Shown here piece after piece: positions 1 through 13,470 of a DNA stretch of 64,000 nt; the stretch's first letter is position 1; each line of letters begins with the position of its first letter. Below the pieces are notes generated by a model. It made no database searches and was not told where the DNA came from. It saw only the letters and a list, made by a program, of their open reading frames with translations. The position numbers and the translations under genes were made by a program. Origin of the DNA: Purpureocillium takamizusanense (Eukaryota; Ascomycota; Sordariomycetes; Hypocreales; Ophiocordycipitaceae); NCBI RefSeq assembly GCF_022605165.1, contig NC_063070.1, positions 2,604,001 to 2,668,000 on the forward strand. The letters are read 5' to 3'.

Positions 1-1843
1 CATGGCCAAATGCTGAGGCGTCATGGATCGGTTGAGGTTGCTGCTATGACCGAAACCAAAGCCAGAGCCTGCGAGAGCACCGCCCAGGATGCCGTCAGTG
101 CTGCCGCGCTGTATGGGAGGCTGGGCCTGGCGCTGCTCAAAGCCGTGTCCGTCTCCACCCATGTCGCGTTCCTCGGGTTCGCCGCCGAGAGCGAGACTAC
201 CACCACTAATTTCAGGCTCGCCTTCTGAGGCAACCTGGGTCTCGCCCTGCTCGTCCCCGTCACCGACTCGGGCAGTTTCGTCCTCCTCACGCATGCGTCT
301 TCGCTTCTCACCGCCATGCATATCGAACATCGGAAAATACTTGCCAGTGTTTCGCAACTCTTTGGGGAAGTTGCTGTGGTTGAAAGCGGGTGCGCTTTTG
401 GCAAAGACCTTCAACAACTCGCTGGAGGGTGGAAGGTCTGGCCGTTTTGCCAATGCAAATTGAATATCATAGGTTTCAATGAGGTCTTCGAGGCCTGGTG
501 GACACTGAGGTTCTTCGACTGCTTCCTCCGTAGCCTCATTGGTCGCAGGCAAAGATGCCGACACAGCGGGGCTGGAAGCAGTTCCGGTCGTGGCGTGACT
601 ACCCCTACGGCTCCGCTGAGGGTTACGGGCCCAGCTTGCCGACGACGGCAGTGCGGAAGAGTCGACGGGGGTGTCTGTCCCTTCTTTGCTTGAGGAGCGT
701 TGCATGGCTTGGGCTGCTAGAGGTGGTGGAGTGGGTTGTGAGGGCATTTGTCGAGAAGCAGCCCGAGCAGATGAAGGTCCGCCACCGCCGCTAAGTGGTC
801 GCTGTGTCTGACTAAGGATGCTGTTCATAGATGATAGATCTTGCCGAGAATAGCTGTTTTCCTCGTCCGCCTTCTCGTGCAGAAACATGCAACCAGGGTT
901 GTTGCACTTCTCAAACTTCAACCAGGCAGAACAGTACTTTGTCGTACCATATTGAGCCTTGAGCACACGTTCTCCGTTGACTGAGCCGTGGACTGCCTGG
1001 ATGCACTTGAGAGCGTCTTCGTTCTTCTCAAAGGTGACGTAGACACCGAGGGAATGATGTTGTCCGTCGGGGGACTTCCGATTGGAAATCGAAATCTTCT
1101 GGATGACACCGTATTGCCCAAAGTACTCCGGCCGCCTAAGCGTCTTGAGCAGCTCGTCTTCCCGGCCGCCTGGGGCGAGGCCGGTTACGTAAACGAGATT
1201 CTTCTGGACGACGCGTACGCCGATGAGGTTCTTTCGGGATTCCTTCTCGACCTCGCGCTTTTGCGCCTCTTTCTGCTTCTGTTCTTGCACGCGTTTCTTG
1301 TGATTTTTCTGGATGTTTCTCGCAAAGTCGGCGGCTCTGTACATCGCGTCAGCAACTCGTCACGCCAGAGAATGCCAGGAAATGATATGGAGAAGAAGAT
1401 GTGTCGACATACTCCTCGGGAGTCACAATCTTATACTGGATTGTCTTTTCGTCATAGGGTCGTCGGCATGCTGGGCAAAGCCCGTTCATATTATTTTTGA
1501 TGTTGTTGAAACAGAACTGACAGACCTGGATGACAAGGTTAGGACTGAGGCCGCGTGGACAGGCACTGAGCAAGCGCCACCGGGCATCCAAGGGGGGGGA
1601 GGCGCGACAAACTTTGTAACCGCAGGGACACGGTCGGAAGTTTCGATCTGTCAGGTCGAACTCTTCGATACATAGCGGACTGTTTGATGTCAGCAGGCGA
1701 ACCCCAAGCATGCAACGTGGGCGAACAGGCGGCAGCCGGCAGGTGGGAGTGAGAGGCGGTGGCGCGTGGGCCCGGCCAGGCAGTAAGGGCAGAACCAACC
1801 ATGTATCCTCCTCCTCCTCTATGTATAGGTCCTGAGGGGCCAT
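1..1843 (-). CDS. NOT4: NOT4: RING/RRM E3 ubiquitin ligase of the CCR4-NOT complex (3' end outside the window)
   Basis: NOT4 is the ubiquitin-ligase subunit of CCR4-NOT and acts in mRNA decay and co-translational quality control. The ATG is at 1843, and the reading frame is still open at base 1, so the C-terminus is missing. Exons run 1843-1800, 1679-1613, 1525-1413 and 1336 to the edge, with introns of 120, 87 and 76 nt. Splicing gives an N-terminal C4C4 RING with cysteines starting in EDTCPLCIEEFD and continuing through PCPCGYK, VCQFCF and GLCPACRRPYDE. A basic linker (RVQEQKQKEAQKREVEKE), an RRM (KNLVYVTGL) and a CCCH-type finger (YCSAWLKFEKCNNPGCMFLH) follow. The C-terminal part is disordered and low complexity, as in fungal orthologues. 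The start codon follows from conservation of the MAPQDLYIEEEED opening. The gene is divergent from NDUFS3. Confidence 0.93.
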
Positions 1844-2333
1844 CTCGTTGGCTCTACTCTGCTCTCGCGAGCGGTCGGCGAACAAAGGGATGGTGAGTCG
1901 GGAGTGTGAGTCGGCGGAGGGGAGCGTAAGGGGAGATAAATAGGTGATGGGGGTTGATGGTTTGGTTTGGTAGACAGGCTGGGCGCTGCAAAAGCTGTGC
2001 AAGAAAGTTACCAGCTGAGTTAGTCTTGATCTGGCCTAGCCACTAAAACGCGGTTCACGTGACTAGCGCGCGACCGTGCCAAGGTGATTCACCAGGGCGC
2101 GACAAGACATGGGCGGCGCTAGGCAGCTACGTGTTGGCTGAGTAATGGCGCACGCAAGACTGGAGGTAAATTTCTATGACCGGTAGATATTCGGAGATTT
2201 GGCGCTGTCCCACCACCACCCGAAGGCCGCCTCCGAAGCAAGTCCATTGAAAGCATCACGATCCGCCGCAACCCCCAGGGCACAAGGCAGCCAGTCAACC
2301 GTCAATTGGTCACCAGCAGGCACGAAATCGGCC
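1844..2333. promoter_or_regulatory. Shared upstream region between NOT4 and NDUFS3
   Basis: This 490-bp spacer separates two divergent start codons, so it must hold both promoters and 5' leaders. No TATA box or specific operator can be assigned by eye. Open frames here (for example one upstream of and in frame with NDUFS3) lack a good ATG and are taken as leader sequence. Confidence 0.5.
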
Positions 2334-3259
2334 ATGGCGACCAACCTCTCACGCAGCCGGACGCTCGTCTCAGCTCTGCGGCCCACGCGACCATCGCTGC
2401 AGGGCCGTGGCGAGCATGCCGCCCGCGCCTTTTCCGTCTCGGCTCGTCAATTTGTCGCAATGCCCAAGGAGTCCGAGAACATGCGCAAGGCACCTCGCGA
2501 CCACATTGGCGTCCTCAAGGCGCCAATTGTCAACCCGGCCGACCAATATCAAAGCAAGGCTGACAACCTCCACCGCTACGGATCCTGGCTTATGGGCTGC
2601 ATGCCCAAGTATATCCAGCAGTTTTCCGTATGGAAAGACGAGCTCACCATCTACATCTCCCCCTCGGGCGTCATCCCCGTCTTCTCGTTCCTAAAATGTA
2701 CGCATGCGCCCGACAATACCGCATCAGCGTCGTAACTAACCCATTCACAGACAACACTGCCGCCGAATTCACCCAGGTCAGCGCCATCACCGCTGCAGAC
2801 TATCCGACCCGAGAGAACCGCTTCGAGGTCGTCTACAACCTCCTCTCTGTGCGCCACAACTCCCGTATCCGAGTGAAGACCTATGCCGACGAGGCGTCCC
2901 CTGTTCCGAGCGTCACCAGCCTGTTTGACGGCGCCAACTGGTACGAGCGCGAGGTCTACGATCTCTTCGGTGTCTTCTTCGCCGGCCATCCCGACCTGCG
3001 ACGAATTATGACCGACTACGGCTTTGAGGGCCATCCGCTGCGCAAGGACTTCCCGCTTACCGGTTACACGGAAATTCGCTACGATGAGGAGAAGAAACGC
3101 ATTGTCACGGAGCCTCTAGAGCTCACCCAAGCGTTCCGCAACTTCGAGGGAGGGTCTAGTGCATGGGAGCAGATCGGCCCTGGCCAGGACCGCAAGCCCG
3201 AGTCCTTCAAGCTGCCAACGCCGAAGCCTGAGGAGAAGAAAGAGGAGCCCAAAAAATAG
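2334..3259 (+). CDS. NDUFS3: NADH:ubiquinone oxidoreductase 30 kDa subunit (complex I, NDUFS3)
   Basis: This is a core peripheral-arm subunit of mitochondrial complex I, close to the quinone-binding site, and the homologue of bacterial NuoC. It has two exons, 2334-2697 and 2751-3259, around a 53-nt phase-1 intron, and encodes 290 aa. The ATG at 2334 opens a basic, serine-rich mitochondrial presequence ([20 protein letters not shown]). An in-frame upstream stretch without ATG is not counted. The family signature is intact: [20 protein letters not shown] and [16 protein letters not shown]. The C-terminal tail is rich in Lys, Glu and Pro. A second core complex I gene (NDUFV1) lies 43 kb downstream in this window. 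Confidence 0.96.
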
Positions 3260-3959
3260 AGGTTGGGCATTGTACTGTACATTCTTGTCGTTATTCTGTT
3301 CCAAACCAGCATACACTGCTGCCTTCGCCAACCATAGCTGCGTGTTGTCGTATTTTGTGAAATCCTGATAGCAATCACCTGACCCTCATTATAAGACGAC
3401 GCGAGTCGTTCAAATGTGGCCACGGGGCGCACTGCTATGTGGCATTCAACGTCAATGGTCTTTATCGCTATTCCGCCATTTCACAAATACTAGGCTGCGC
3501 TCTGAAGCTCCATTCTGACCCATGATTCAACACCTGCCAGCACGCCATCGTCTAGGCTTCTCATAGAATCAGTGTTATGTCCATGTGGCGTCTGATACAG
3601 CTCCGCGACCCACCACCTCAGCAGGGTCCGAGGATATATGCACGTGTATCTCGTCCAAGCATTGTACTTCGACGTCAAGAGTACGAGAGCCACCGCGCTT
3701 GCATCCTGGAATCTTGCATTCAGCCGTTCCGGCCCAAAACGATATCTGGCATGATAAAATGAGCTCCGCAAGACGTCGACACACTTGAAACGCGCTCCGT
3801 GCCTCCAACCCAAACTCCGCCATATGCTAAATTGTGTCAACGCATCGTACACGGTCCCTGCGTGATGCTCCAGGCTGGCCCAAAAGACGGGAGTGGCTAT
3901 ATAGATAGATAATCGAAAAGTATTGAGCGCCAAATCGAATTGCCGACATGTGATGCGCC
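3260..3959. other. Intergenic, 3' ends of NDUFS3 and the ZDS1-like gene
   Basis: These 700 bp lie between two convergent genes. They contain only short unsupported open frames and no recognisable RNA gene or repeat. They are presumably the two 3' untranslated regions. Confidence 0.4.
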
Positions 3960-6900
3960 TTACCACATGTCATCTTGACGACGGTGGTTCCGATCGTCAT
4001 CCGCGTTGTCATTGTATTGATAGTAGTCTTTCATGTCCTGGCCGTAGCCCTCGTACCCATAGGCATCGTGACTGTTATCGTTGCCGTGCTCATCTTCGTA
4101 TATCTGAGCATCGTCGACGTACTCTACTTGGCCGTCGCCCGCAGAATCGGCATACTGAACAGCAGCCTGGGAGACACGGTTAGTTGCATGTCCCAGCTCG
4201 CCAGTGTCGCTGCTACTCACTCTGTGGTAGTCGAAGTTGTACTGATCGAGACTATTTTCAGCGTCTTGATCGTCCTGTATCTGCTGCTGCGCCAGGTATT
4301 CCTGCTCCTGCTGCTTGCGTCGGGCCTCCTCCTCCAGCCGCTTCTGCTGGGGCGAAGTCGGCACATTCATCTGCGGGTGCATCGCCTGAACGATGGCCAA
4401 ATAGCTGTACATGAAGTTGCTCAGGAGGACTTGGCTGAGAAGGGATCGACGCGGGTTGGCCAGCTTGATGTGGGCCATCCGATAAATCGCCCTCTCTTCC
4501 AAGAGCGGGAACCGTGTCCAATTGTAGTCCACGTCCGGCTGGAGCGGCTTGTACGGAGGGTCTTCTGGTACTTGAAGATGCTGATTCTTCTTGTGCACCT
4601 TCTCCTTCTCCTCCTTCCGCTTGCTGCCTCCGAATATTGAAGAGAAGATGCTGCCGTCCTTGTCCTTCTTGGAGTCACTCTTGCGGTTGCTCTCTTTTCT
4701 GCGCTCCTCCAGGAGCTTGCTGTCGACGTTCTCGCGATCCAACACAAGGCTTTCGCGGCTTTTGATATTGCTCTTGTCGATTGACGTCTGTATAACGTCG
4801 AGTCTGGCATTGTCCTGGGCTTTCGCGGCCAGTGTTCTCGTTTTGGACTTTTTGCTCTCCTCCTTTTTCTTCTCCCGGTCGTCCGTCACACCCTTCAACC
4901 ATTTCCAGGCGCTGCCGGATCTGCTGGATCCACTAGTGGACTCGTCATCTCGGTCTTTCTTTGACTTTCTTTCAGGTTTCTTGTCCCCTTGAGCAAGCGT
5001 AGGGATGAACGTGAGGTTGTCCGTGCGAGAAGCGTCGCCTCCTGAAATGGAAGAAGGTGACGCGAGTGCGTCGTTCACGGTGTGCAGTTGCATCGATACA
5101 GGCGACTTGGAAGTGTATTGAGGCTGGTTAGTGTGCTTCATGGCGCTATTGTTGCCTGAGCGTCGGCTTGAACGAGGTGGTGGTTCTTCCACAACGATTT
5201 CGGGTTGAGTCTCGTGGGTTGTCGCCAGACTCTGAGACGATGAGCGCTGTGGAAACGATCTAGAGTGCTGGTTGAACTGATTCTCTGGACGATCTGTGCG
5301 TTCTGCGGGCGCAGTCGAGTCCAGAGCTGGCGAAGCGGACGAAGTTGAGGTGCGAGCTGGCAGCTGGTCCTGGTGAACCTGGGGCGGCGATGCGACGCGA
5401 TTCTCAGTGGAATCCTCGGAAGAACCGTCAGCACCGGCAGGGGCTGTAGTGGATTCTTGAGGGAAGTTGCGTTGTCTCCGAACGGATCGCGTTGGACGTG
5501 AGTAGTTTTCGGCGACGGGCTCAGACTGAACCCTACCAATCGAGTGGCCAGGCGGTGCCTCCGCCGTGGGTGGCGGGATCGTTTCAGACGACTCACTATC
5601 GTGTTGGCGGTTCGCGTAGCGCCTGGAAAAGGAGCCTTTATCACCGGAGCGCAGGCTACCGCCTTTTCGATACGTCGTTCTCGTGGAGCGGCGCAAGCCC
5701 ATTCCCGGCGCCATTGGTAAAATAGGCATATCGTCGGCGCTGCCTTCTAATCCACTTGTTGTACCCTGAGACTCTTGTGCGAGCTTTTGGACAGCCTTGG
5801 TCGGATCCTTGACGAGTTCCTCGAGGCTGAGTTCCGGGCTGTGGCGATTGTCACCAGCAGATTTCTTCCGCTCCAGGCGTTCGGCGCCATCAACGTAGCC
5901 GACAGCGCCGCGTCCACCAGAGTTGTCTATCTGCCGAGACAACATGGACTTTTTCCGCCTCAAGGACGAACCAGAGTCGTTGCGGCTCAAATTGCCATCT
6001 ACCGAGAGCAAGGACTCTCCGGATCTCCGCCGAATGGACTGCACGCGCTTCTCGAGAAAGGACTTGAATTCGGTCGGCGCAAGCTCTGGGTGAACTCTGG
6101 CAGGAACCCAAAGGAGTCTTGAAGGGTCATTTTCGTCGTCGTCGCCACTTGGGGCTATCGAGGGCATGACAGAGAGGCCCATGGGTGGCATATCGGGATC
6201 GATATTGTTTCCGACATCCATAGACAGTCTCCGCAGTGCCTGAAGATTGCTTAGTTCCTGGGCGATATCACTTGGATTATCGATGTTAGTCAAGGGAAAT
6301 TGGGAGCCAGTCGCATCTGCCTGAACGTCGCGCAACGACAATGTCGGAGATAAAGGCGGCTTGGCGCCATTTTCGTAGGACATGGTCCGTTGCGACGGGG
6401 GCGTGATGGGGAGCGTCTGGGTTTTGCGAAGGCTAAGCTGATCACTGCCAGAGTTCGGAGCGATGGGCGGCTGATCCGAAACGGATCGCGAGAGGCGCCT
6501 TCGGGTGTCGTCGTTATGCCTGTGCTGGCTGTCTCTTTGTTCCTGCGGCGCCGGCCTCGTGATCTGTTCGTGATAGGATGACCCGTCAATGAAGCTCAAG
6601 GGTCGGCCCCCTTCAGAGCCTGAGTCGTCTTCGTCGCCGTACAGGGTTCCAATCGCTTCTGTCACATGGTGGCTTGGGTCTGATATGGACAGCTGGCTGG
6701 CATGGCCTCGTCGGCTGCCAAAGCTGCCAGGGACATCGTCGCGGGGTCTAGATGAGGTCTAGGGAGCGATCGACGCATGTCAGCATGACTGAAATTCGCT
6801 CGATCATGAATTATGTTCACGGCAAGGACCTTGGCGCGGGGGGTTGTTCAATCTCGTCGACTCCCCGCTTCTCCAGCACAAGACACTGATCTGAGCTTCT

Positions 6901-6973
6901 CCAACGCGATCTCACTAGCACTGCCGTCCGTCGCCAAGGGGGGTTGAGTATGGGGTATGTGACGCACCATCAT
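3960..6973 (-). CDS. ZDS1: ZDS1-like protein (Zds C-terminal domain), PP2A/cell-polarity regulator
   Basis: ZDS1/2 proteins bind PP2A-Cdc55 and regulate Cdc14 release, polarity and stress responses in yeast. The diagnostic Zds C-terminal motif is clear near residues 747-798 (FPLLEERAIYRMAHIKLANP, then LLSQVLLSNFMYSYL). Most of the rest is Ser/Arg-rich disorder, ending in an acidic, Tyr/Asn-rich tail. Proposed exons are 6973-6968, 6758-4221 and 4166-3960, giving 916 aa. The long open frame has only a GTG near 6665, but coding similarity continues upstream (GSFGSRRGHASQLSISDPSH). It reaches an acceptor after CTGAC...CCCTAG, whose last base is 6759. The best first exon I can find is ATGATG followed by GTGCGT, a 6-nt micro-exon. 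The 54-nt intron 4220-4167 has no stop and keeps frame. The family call is strong; the exact 5' end is inferred. Confidence 0.85.
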
Positions 6974-9240
6974 CGAGGGCAGAGTGCAAACACAGGGGGG
7001 GCAACGGTGCCGCAATCCCCTTGTGTATTGATGTCTTTGATGGGCGGCCGAACCCGGTGGTAGCGGTCTTACAGCCCTATCATGGACAGTCAAGCACTGC
7101 GGCGATGTGGGCGCGACAGTAACGAATTCGGGTCGTGAACAGCGCGAGCCGCGACATATACCTCCTGAGCCGGTGGACGTTGGTAAGGGGTTGGCGGTTT
7201 ATCGTCGCATGAGGCTTGTCGGGCACGCGGCGAAGGAGGGCGATCGTCGATAATGCTCGCGCCTGCACGTATGGCGAGGCTTCTGCGAAAATGGACGAGC
7301 GCTCCGCTGCCTGTCTGGAGTTTCTCGCGGCTGTGGGTTCGTCGTGAAGTCGGGGGCAGGTGATTGAAGAAGTGCCGCCGTCCTGATCCAGCCAAGGCCC
7401 CCATGCCACTCAATATGGAACCCGAGCAGCGAGCTAATCAAATGGCTTGCTCACTGGGGGACAGGCGGCCAGTGTGTCACGTGGCCCTGCCGGAAGCCAG
7501 CGCGGCATTGCGGCCACCCTGGAACCACTTGCGCAGTGCCCCGCTTGGGGTACCTGGACCTGGGTGAAGTCTGCTGGGGGTGGGCGGTGCGGCCACTGAG
7601 TCGCGGGCTTTCGGGCACAAGATCACTTCCGTCCTCCATCACTGGACGTGTCAGGCTCGCGAGCCAACGTCTGGGCTCGTATTTGAAGCAGCGGAGAAGA
7701 TACTGAGCACCACTAGAGATGACCGCCGTGTGTCAGGGATTCGGCAATTCGATTCCACATACGACTTGCACATCAACGCGCAACAAGCGCGCCTTCATGC
7801 TCCGTCGCGTCCTACATGTTGTCACGTATTCTTGAGGTCGTGACGTTCATCCGTCCATTTGGCCCCCACAATGTTGCTTGCTCGCTACCTGGACTTCCAG
7901 GCTGTCTCGTGCTATTTTTACAGGGCAGCACTTCGCAGGCACGCCACCGTCTTCAGGGACCAACCTAACCTACCTGGCGCTGCGAGGTGAGGTGGTGGTC
8001 TAAACCTGGAATAAGTGGTGCTTGGGCAGGACCCACCAGAAGCAGTGACCCGCGGAATCGGTACGCACAGTTTCGCCTCCTGGCCGAGCTCCCACGACTG
8101 AAGTGGTTTGTTAGCGGGGCGAGTTATACGCTGGTTCGACTGCGGGACACTCGGGACCCAGGGTTGGTACAGTAATGTGCCTGAGTGCAGCCACGCTCTG
8201 CCCGATGCCCAGTGCCCCTAGCGTTCCCGCCGCTGTTGAGCGAGGCCCGCGCTCAAACTAACACGGGTAGCCACCAAGGAGTATTCCACGATGCCGGCGT
8301 GGACAGTGAAATCAAGAAGGAAATATGGCCCGGACCAAGAAAGAGCTTCATCCCTGGCTGTCCGTTTCGTTCCACAAGCCCTTGGAATTGACGCACGGTG
8401 TTGATCGGGCTGCTGAGTGAATGTTGCGTTGACGTAACCACCTCCAGGGTAGGTAGATATTATAGACCGGGGTGCTGGTCGCTCGCCGATGTGCGATGTA
8501 GCCATGTCACCCAGGATGCAAGGGACTTCAGGCGGTTGAGTCAAGTTTGGGTTGAATACTAGCGCGTGAGCGGCCTCACAGCATGCCACTTTGCTAGGTA
8601 GTCAGACGTCGCCAGACCTTTCTTCCGCCCGTGTTTGCCTCTCGTGGGACTGCAGGACTGCCACTGGCTGTGAGAGCGCGGGAGGTGCGCGTACTTCGCA
8701 GTCACCAACTCCTAGGTACCTCTAGTACTGTAGGTACTAATCCTCTGGGGGAGAAAGGGGGGGGGGGGCCGAGGATGAACGGGGCGGCGCTTCAGTGATG
8801 CACTGCTCAAGCTGTGAGTGGGCAGGCTAGTCCTAATCAGGCATAACCCACTGCCCTCCCCGATTATTATGAAGCTGGGACTAGAGCAGCAAACTGGCCC
8901 GCCAGCTGCACAAGGCAAGCAAGCAACCTTGACCCCCGTCCTCACCTCTCCAGAAAATTATCCCCAGCTAGCAGCCCGCCAACCAGTCGTACCTTTCCCT
9001 CTCGAGGCGCGAAAAACCACATTGCTTGCTCCTGAGTCTTGGGGTCCATCATCCGTCATCATCCGCCATCATCCCCTCGCCGCCATCCGTTTGATACCCG
9101 ACCCATCTTTCACCCACTTCCGCTGGCCGTGGCCTCCTCCTCCATCTCCTGACGAAGCCTTTAATCGTTCTCCGTGCCGCGCCGACAACCGCCTCCTTGC
9201 CAGTCCGCGACAAGACCCGAGCGCGCGTCTTGATACCACG
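6974..9240. other. Gene-poor spacer between ZDS1-like and DUF2433 genes
   Basis: About 2.3 kb lie between two divergent genes. Open frames here are short, differ between frames and show no codon bias. Visible features are a G12 run (8757-8768), several short GGTAC/CTACCT motifs (7964-7976, 8447-8456, 8712-8740), and a pyrimidine-rich stretch just before the DUF2433 start (9100-9240) that looks like a fungal 5' leader. No RNA gene is recognised. Confidence 0.4.
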
Positions 9241-11670
9241 ATGGCTGCTGTGAGTCCCTGCTTTTCCCTCAAACTTTCCCGGCGTCGCTGCAAAATCGAG
9301 GCTCGAGCAGGCGCGAGAAATCGCTCGCACCTGCCACGGCATAAACGAAAAACGCCTTGTTCTGCCCACTGCTCCCACGCCCTGCATCCTCGACAGACAC
9401 CCTTCCGCCCTTATTCGTTCCGGCCGCCAGCTTTGTCCATCTCTTGTGCCATCGGCAAGGAGCGCCTGCTCTGTCGTGATACGGAATCATGGGCTTTGCT
9501 GTGACGGAGAAGCGCTGTCTCCAGACAATGGTATTAGAGCGAGGCCACGGAACTAACGTTTGCCAGCCGCGACCATACAACAACCAAGGCTACCTTCAGA
9601 ACGGCGCCTCGAGCCTTCAGCCAGGAACCGCACCTCTTCTGCCCAACCATGGCCGAGTCATCCAGACCGGTCCCATCAGAGTTCTCTGCATCGCGGATGT
9701 TCGAGGTATGTGCTCGCCCCCACCGTTGATGTTTCTTCGGGACTGCAAACGAAAGAGAGCCCGGTTGCTCACAGTCTCTCAACCTGGCCCCAGGAAACCT
9801 GAGATCCCTCAATGAGCTGGCCAAGCAGGCACGCGCCGACCACATCATTCACACCGGTGACTTTGGCTTCTACGATGACACATCGCTCGAACGGATCGTG
9901 GAGAAGACCCTCAAGCACGTGGCCCAATATTCGCCGCTCATCTCCGAACCAGTCAAGAAGGCCATCCAGCAAGGCGGCAACGGCCCCGTCAAGACCCGAT
10001 TCCCCGCCAGCGACCTGCCGCTGTCCGAGCTGCCTCTCCTGCTCAGCGGCGAGCTGAAGCTAGATGTGCCTGTCTATACCGTTTGGGGTGCTTGCGAGGA
10101 CGTCCGTGTACTGGAGAAATTCCGATCTTCGGAGTACAAGGTTCCCAATCTTCACATCATTGACGAGGCTCGCTCTATGCTTCTCGAGATCGGTGGCGTC
10201 AAGTTGAGACTGCTTGGTCTTGGTGGCGCTGTTGTCATGCACAAGCTTTTTGACAACGGCGAGGGACGAACCACGATTGCTGGCGGACAAGGCACCATGT
10301 GGACCACGCTGTTGCAGATGGGAGAGCTGGTTGACACGGCTCATCGTGTGTACGACCCGACCGAGACGCGAATTTTCATCACACACGCCTCTCCGGCTCG
10401 CGAGGGTATTTTGAACCAGCTTTCAGTCACTCTCAAGGCAGACTTCTCCATCTCAGCTGGCCTGCACTTTCGGTATGGAAGCTCCTACAACGAGTTCAGT
10501 GTCAACCCCACGCTGGACCATTACCGCGGAAAGCTCGCTGCCTCCAAGGCCTCCTTTAACGATGTTTGGGAAACGGTCAAGGGCGAGGTCGAGCCTGCTA
10601 TCCAGCAGAATGAGGCTCAACAGAACCTCTTGAAGAACGCGCTGCAGCTCGTGGAGAAGATGCCCACGACGGCCGCCGGCGGCAACCCCTTCGGTGGACC
10701 TGCAGCTGGCGGTCAGGCCGCTCTCGGCCAGGTGGATGAGAGCGCGTTCAAGAATATGTGGAACTTCAACCTGGCCGATGCTGCCTTCGGTTATCTTGTG
10801 CTCGAGGTCCAGGATGGACGCATCGGCACCGAAATGCGCGCCCAGGGATTTAATTTCTCACATCGTGGAGCTAAGCAACAACCCGGTGCTGCTGCTGCTC
10901 CCCCATCGGCGTCGACGGGCGGCCTTGCTACCCCCGCTCAGCCATCGACGCAGACGGGGGCGCCTCCGCCATATAGTCGAGAGCCGTCTGCAAACCAGCC
11001 CCCCAAGGCAGCGGCCTCTACCCCTACGGCCGCTGCGCTCAAACCTGGCACCCCCCAACCCGGCCAGACCTCTACTAGTGGCGGCGCTTCTGGAAAAGAC
11101 ACCGACAAGGGATTGGCAGCCGCCAACGGATCTGCCCATGCCCCCGAGCCCGTCGCTTCTCCCGCACCCAAGTCTGCATCGGATATTGTCGGCCTATTCA
11201 TCATGAATGTCAACACCGAGGAACAGTGCCGCGACCTGTTTGACGAGGAGGACAAAGGCAAAATCGTGAAGGTGGAGAAATGGGGCGCCCAGAACAAGGT
11301 GGTCCAGTTCAAGACCGTCGAGGACCGCGACGCGGCCATGGCTCGCCTGCCTGACGACGTCAAGACTCGAACCCAGGAAGATCGCTCCAAACCCCTTGTC
11401 CGCATCTTCCAGCACAGAGAGGGCAAGCCGTTCAACAACCGAGGCGGCGCCGGAAACTGGGGAGCAAATGCCCGTGGTGGCGGCTCCGCGAGCGGTTACC
11501 GTAGCGCTGGTGGCACGAGCGACTCCGAAAGCAATCGACGCGGTGGTCGTGGCGGCCGAGGCGGCCGTGGCGGTGACCGAGGTCGTGGTGGTGGCCGTGG
11601 CCGAGGCGGACTCAAGGGAGAGGGCGGCACGTCCTCTCCTGCTGCGCCGGCCACACCGGCTGCTGAGTGA
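9241..11670 (+). CDS. DUF2433 protein: degenerate calcineurin-like phosphoesterase fold with RGG-rich tail
   Basis: This is a fungal-specific conserved protein of unknown function. Exons are 9241-9249 (codes only Met-Ala-Ala), 9567-9705 and 9794-11670, giving 674 aa. The first intron is 317 nt and ends at ACTAAC...TTTGCCAG. The N-terminal half follows metallophosphoesterase order: IRVLCIADVRGNLRSLNEL, HTGDFGFYDD, VWGACED, and THASP after about 240 residues. The usual DxH is DVR, and the usual GNH(D/E) is GACED, so metal binding and catalysis are doubtful. A Pro/Ala-rich linker follows. Next is an RRM-like segment (DIVGLFIMNVNTEEQCRDLF, then KVVQFKTVEDRDAAMARLP), then an RGG/GRGG tail. This suggests an RNA- or RNP-binding role, which is inference. 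Confidence 0.85.
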
Positions 11671-12153
11671 TGTGGAGACGGATCGCCTGCGATATACGTC
11701 TCCTGATCTTGATCGGTCGACATGTCAACCGATTTGCAGATATGATCGTGGAACCCAGCTGTGATCTTCGATACCACTTTCTCGCCGTGTGATTCTAGGT
11801 CTCTCTGGAGCAAGGTTGGAGGAAAAGCCGAGGGCGGCAAGGGGTTCCGTGAGACTGCTTTTTCGTGTACGCGTACTTAATGAAGACTTTGGAGGCTGCC
11901 GAGCCGTCGACATTTCGGACCGGCCTTATCATTTGATTTGTATGGAGTTGAGTCGTGGCAACGCTAGCTAGAGGCTTTGGAATGCGAGAGGAGCGGCATC
12001 TGATCGTCCGTGTTGCCAACTGGTCATCGTGCCAGTCATCGCGTTGTGCAGCTCTCTTGTCGCATTATGAAGGCCTTCTAAGTTTTTACATTCACATACA
12101 CTACTCGTACATTGCCATGAAGCACCTCAAGGGTGCCGCCCTCTGCATCTCTC
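11671..12153. other. Intergenic, convergent 3' ends of DUF2433 and COQ5 genes
   Basis: These 483 bp between tail-to-tail genes contain no supported coding frame, repeat or RNA gene. They are slightly richer in AT, as expected for 3' untranslated sequence. Confidence 0.35.
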
Positions 12154-13394
<1,241 letters not shown>

Positions 13395-13470
13395 CTATTC
13401 TGGGCTCACTCTTTCGCGAGACGGACAAGGGAGACGAATTTAGAAAGGGACGGAACTGATGAGACTCACA

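Noticed and set aside
3975..4640. Plus-strand hydrophobic frame (221 codons) over the ZDS1-like tail
   Set aside because: It is antisense to an acidic, Asp/Glu-rich segment, which always gives Val/Ile/Leu-rich reverse translations.
6665..6667. Start of the ZDS1-like protein at the GTG near 6665
   Set aside because: GTG is not a normal nuclear start in these fungi, and coding similarity continues upstream in the same frame to a splice acceptor near 6759.
8125..8165. tRNA-like GGTTCGACTGC sequence
   Set aside because: The B-box does not match GGTTCGANTCC, and no acceptor stem or A-box could be paired around it.
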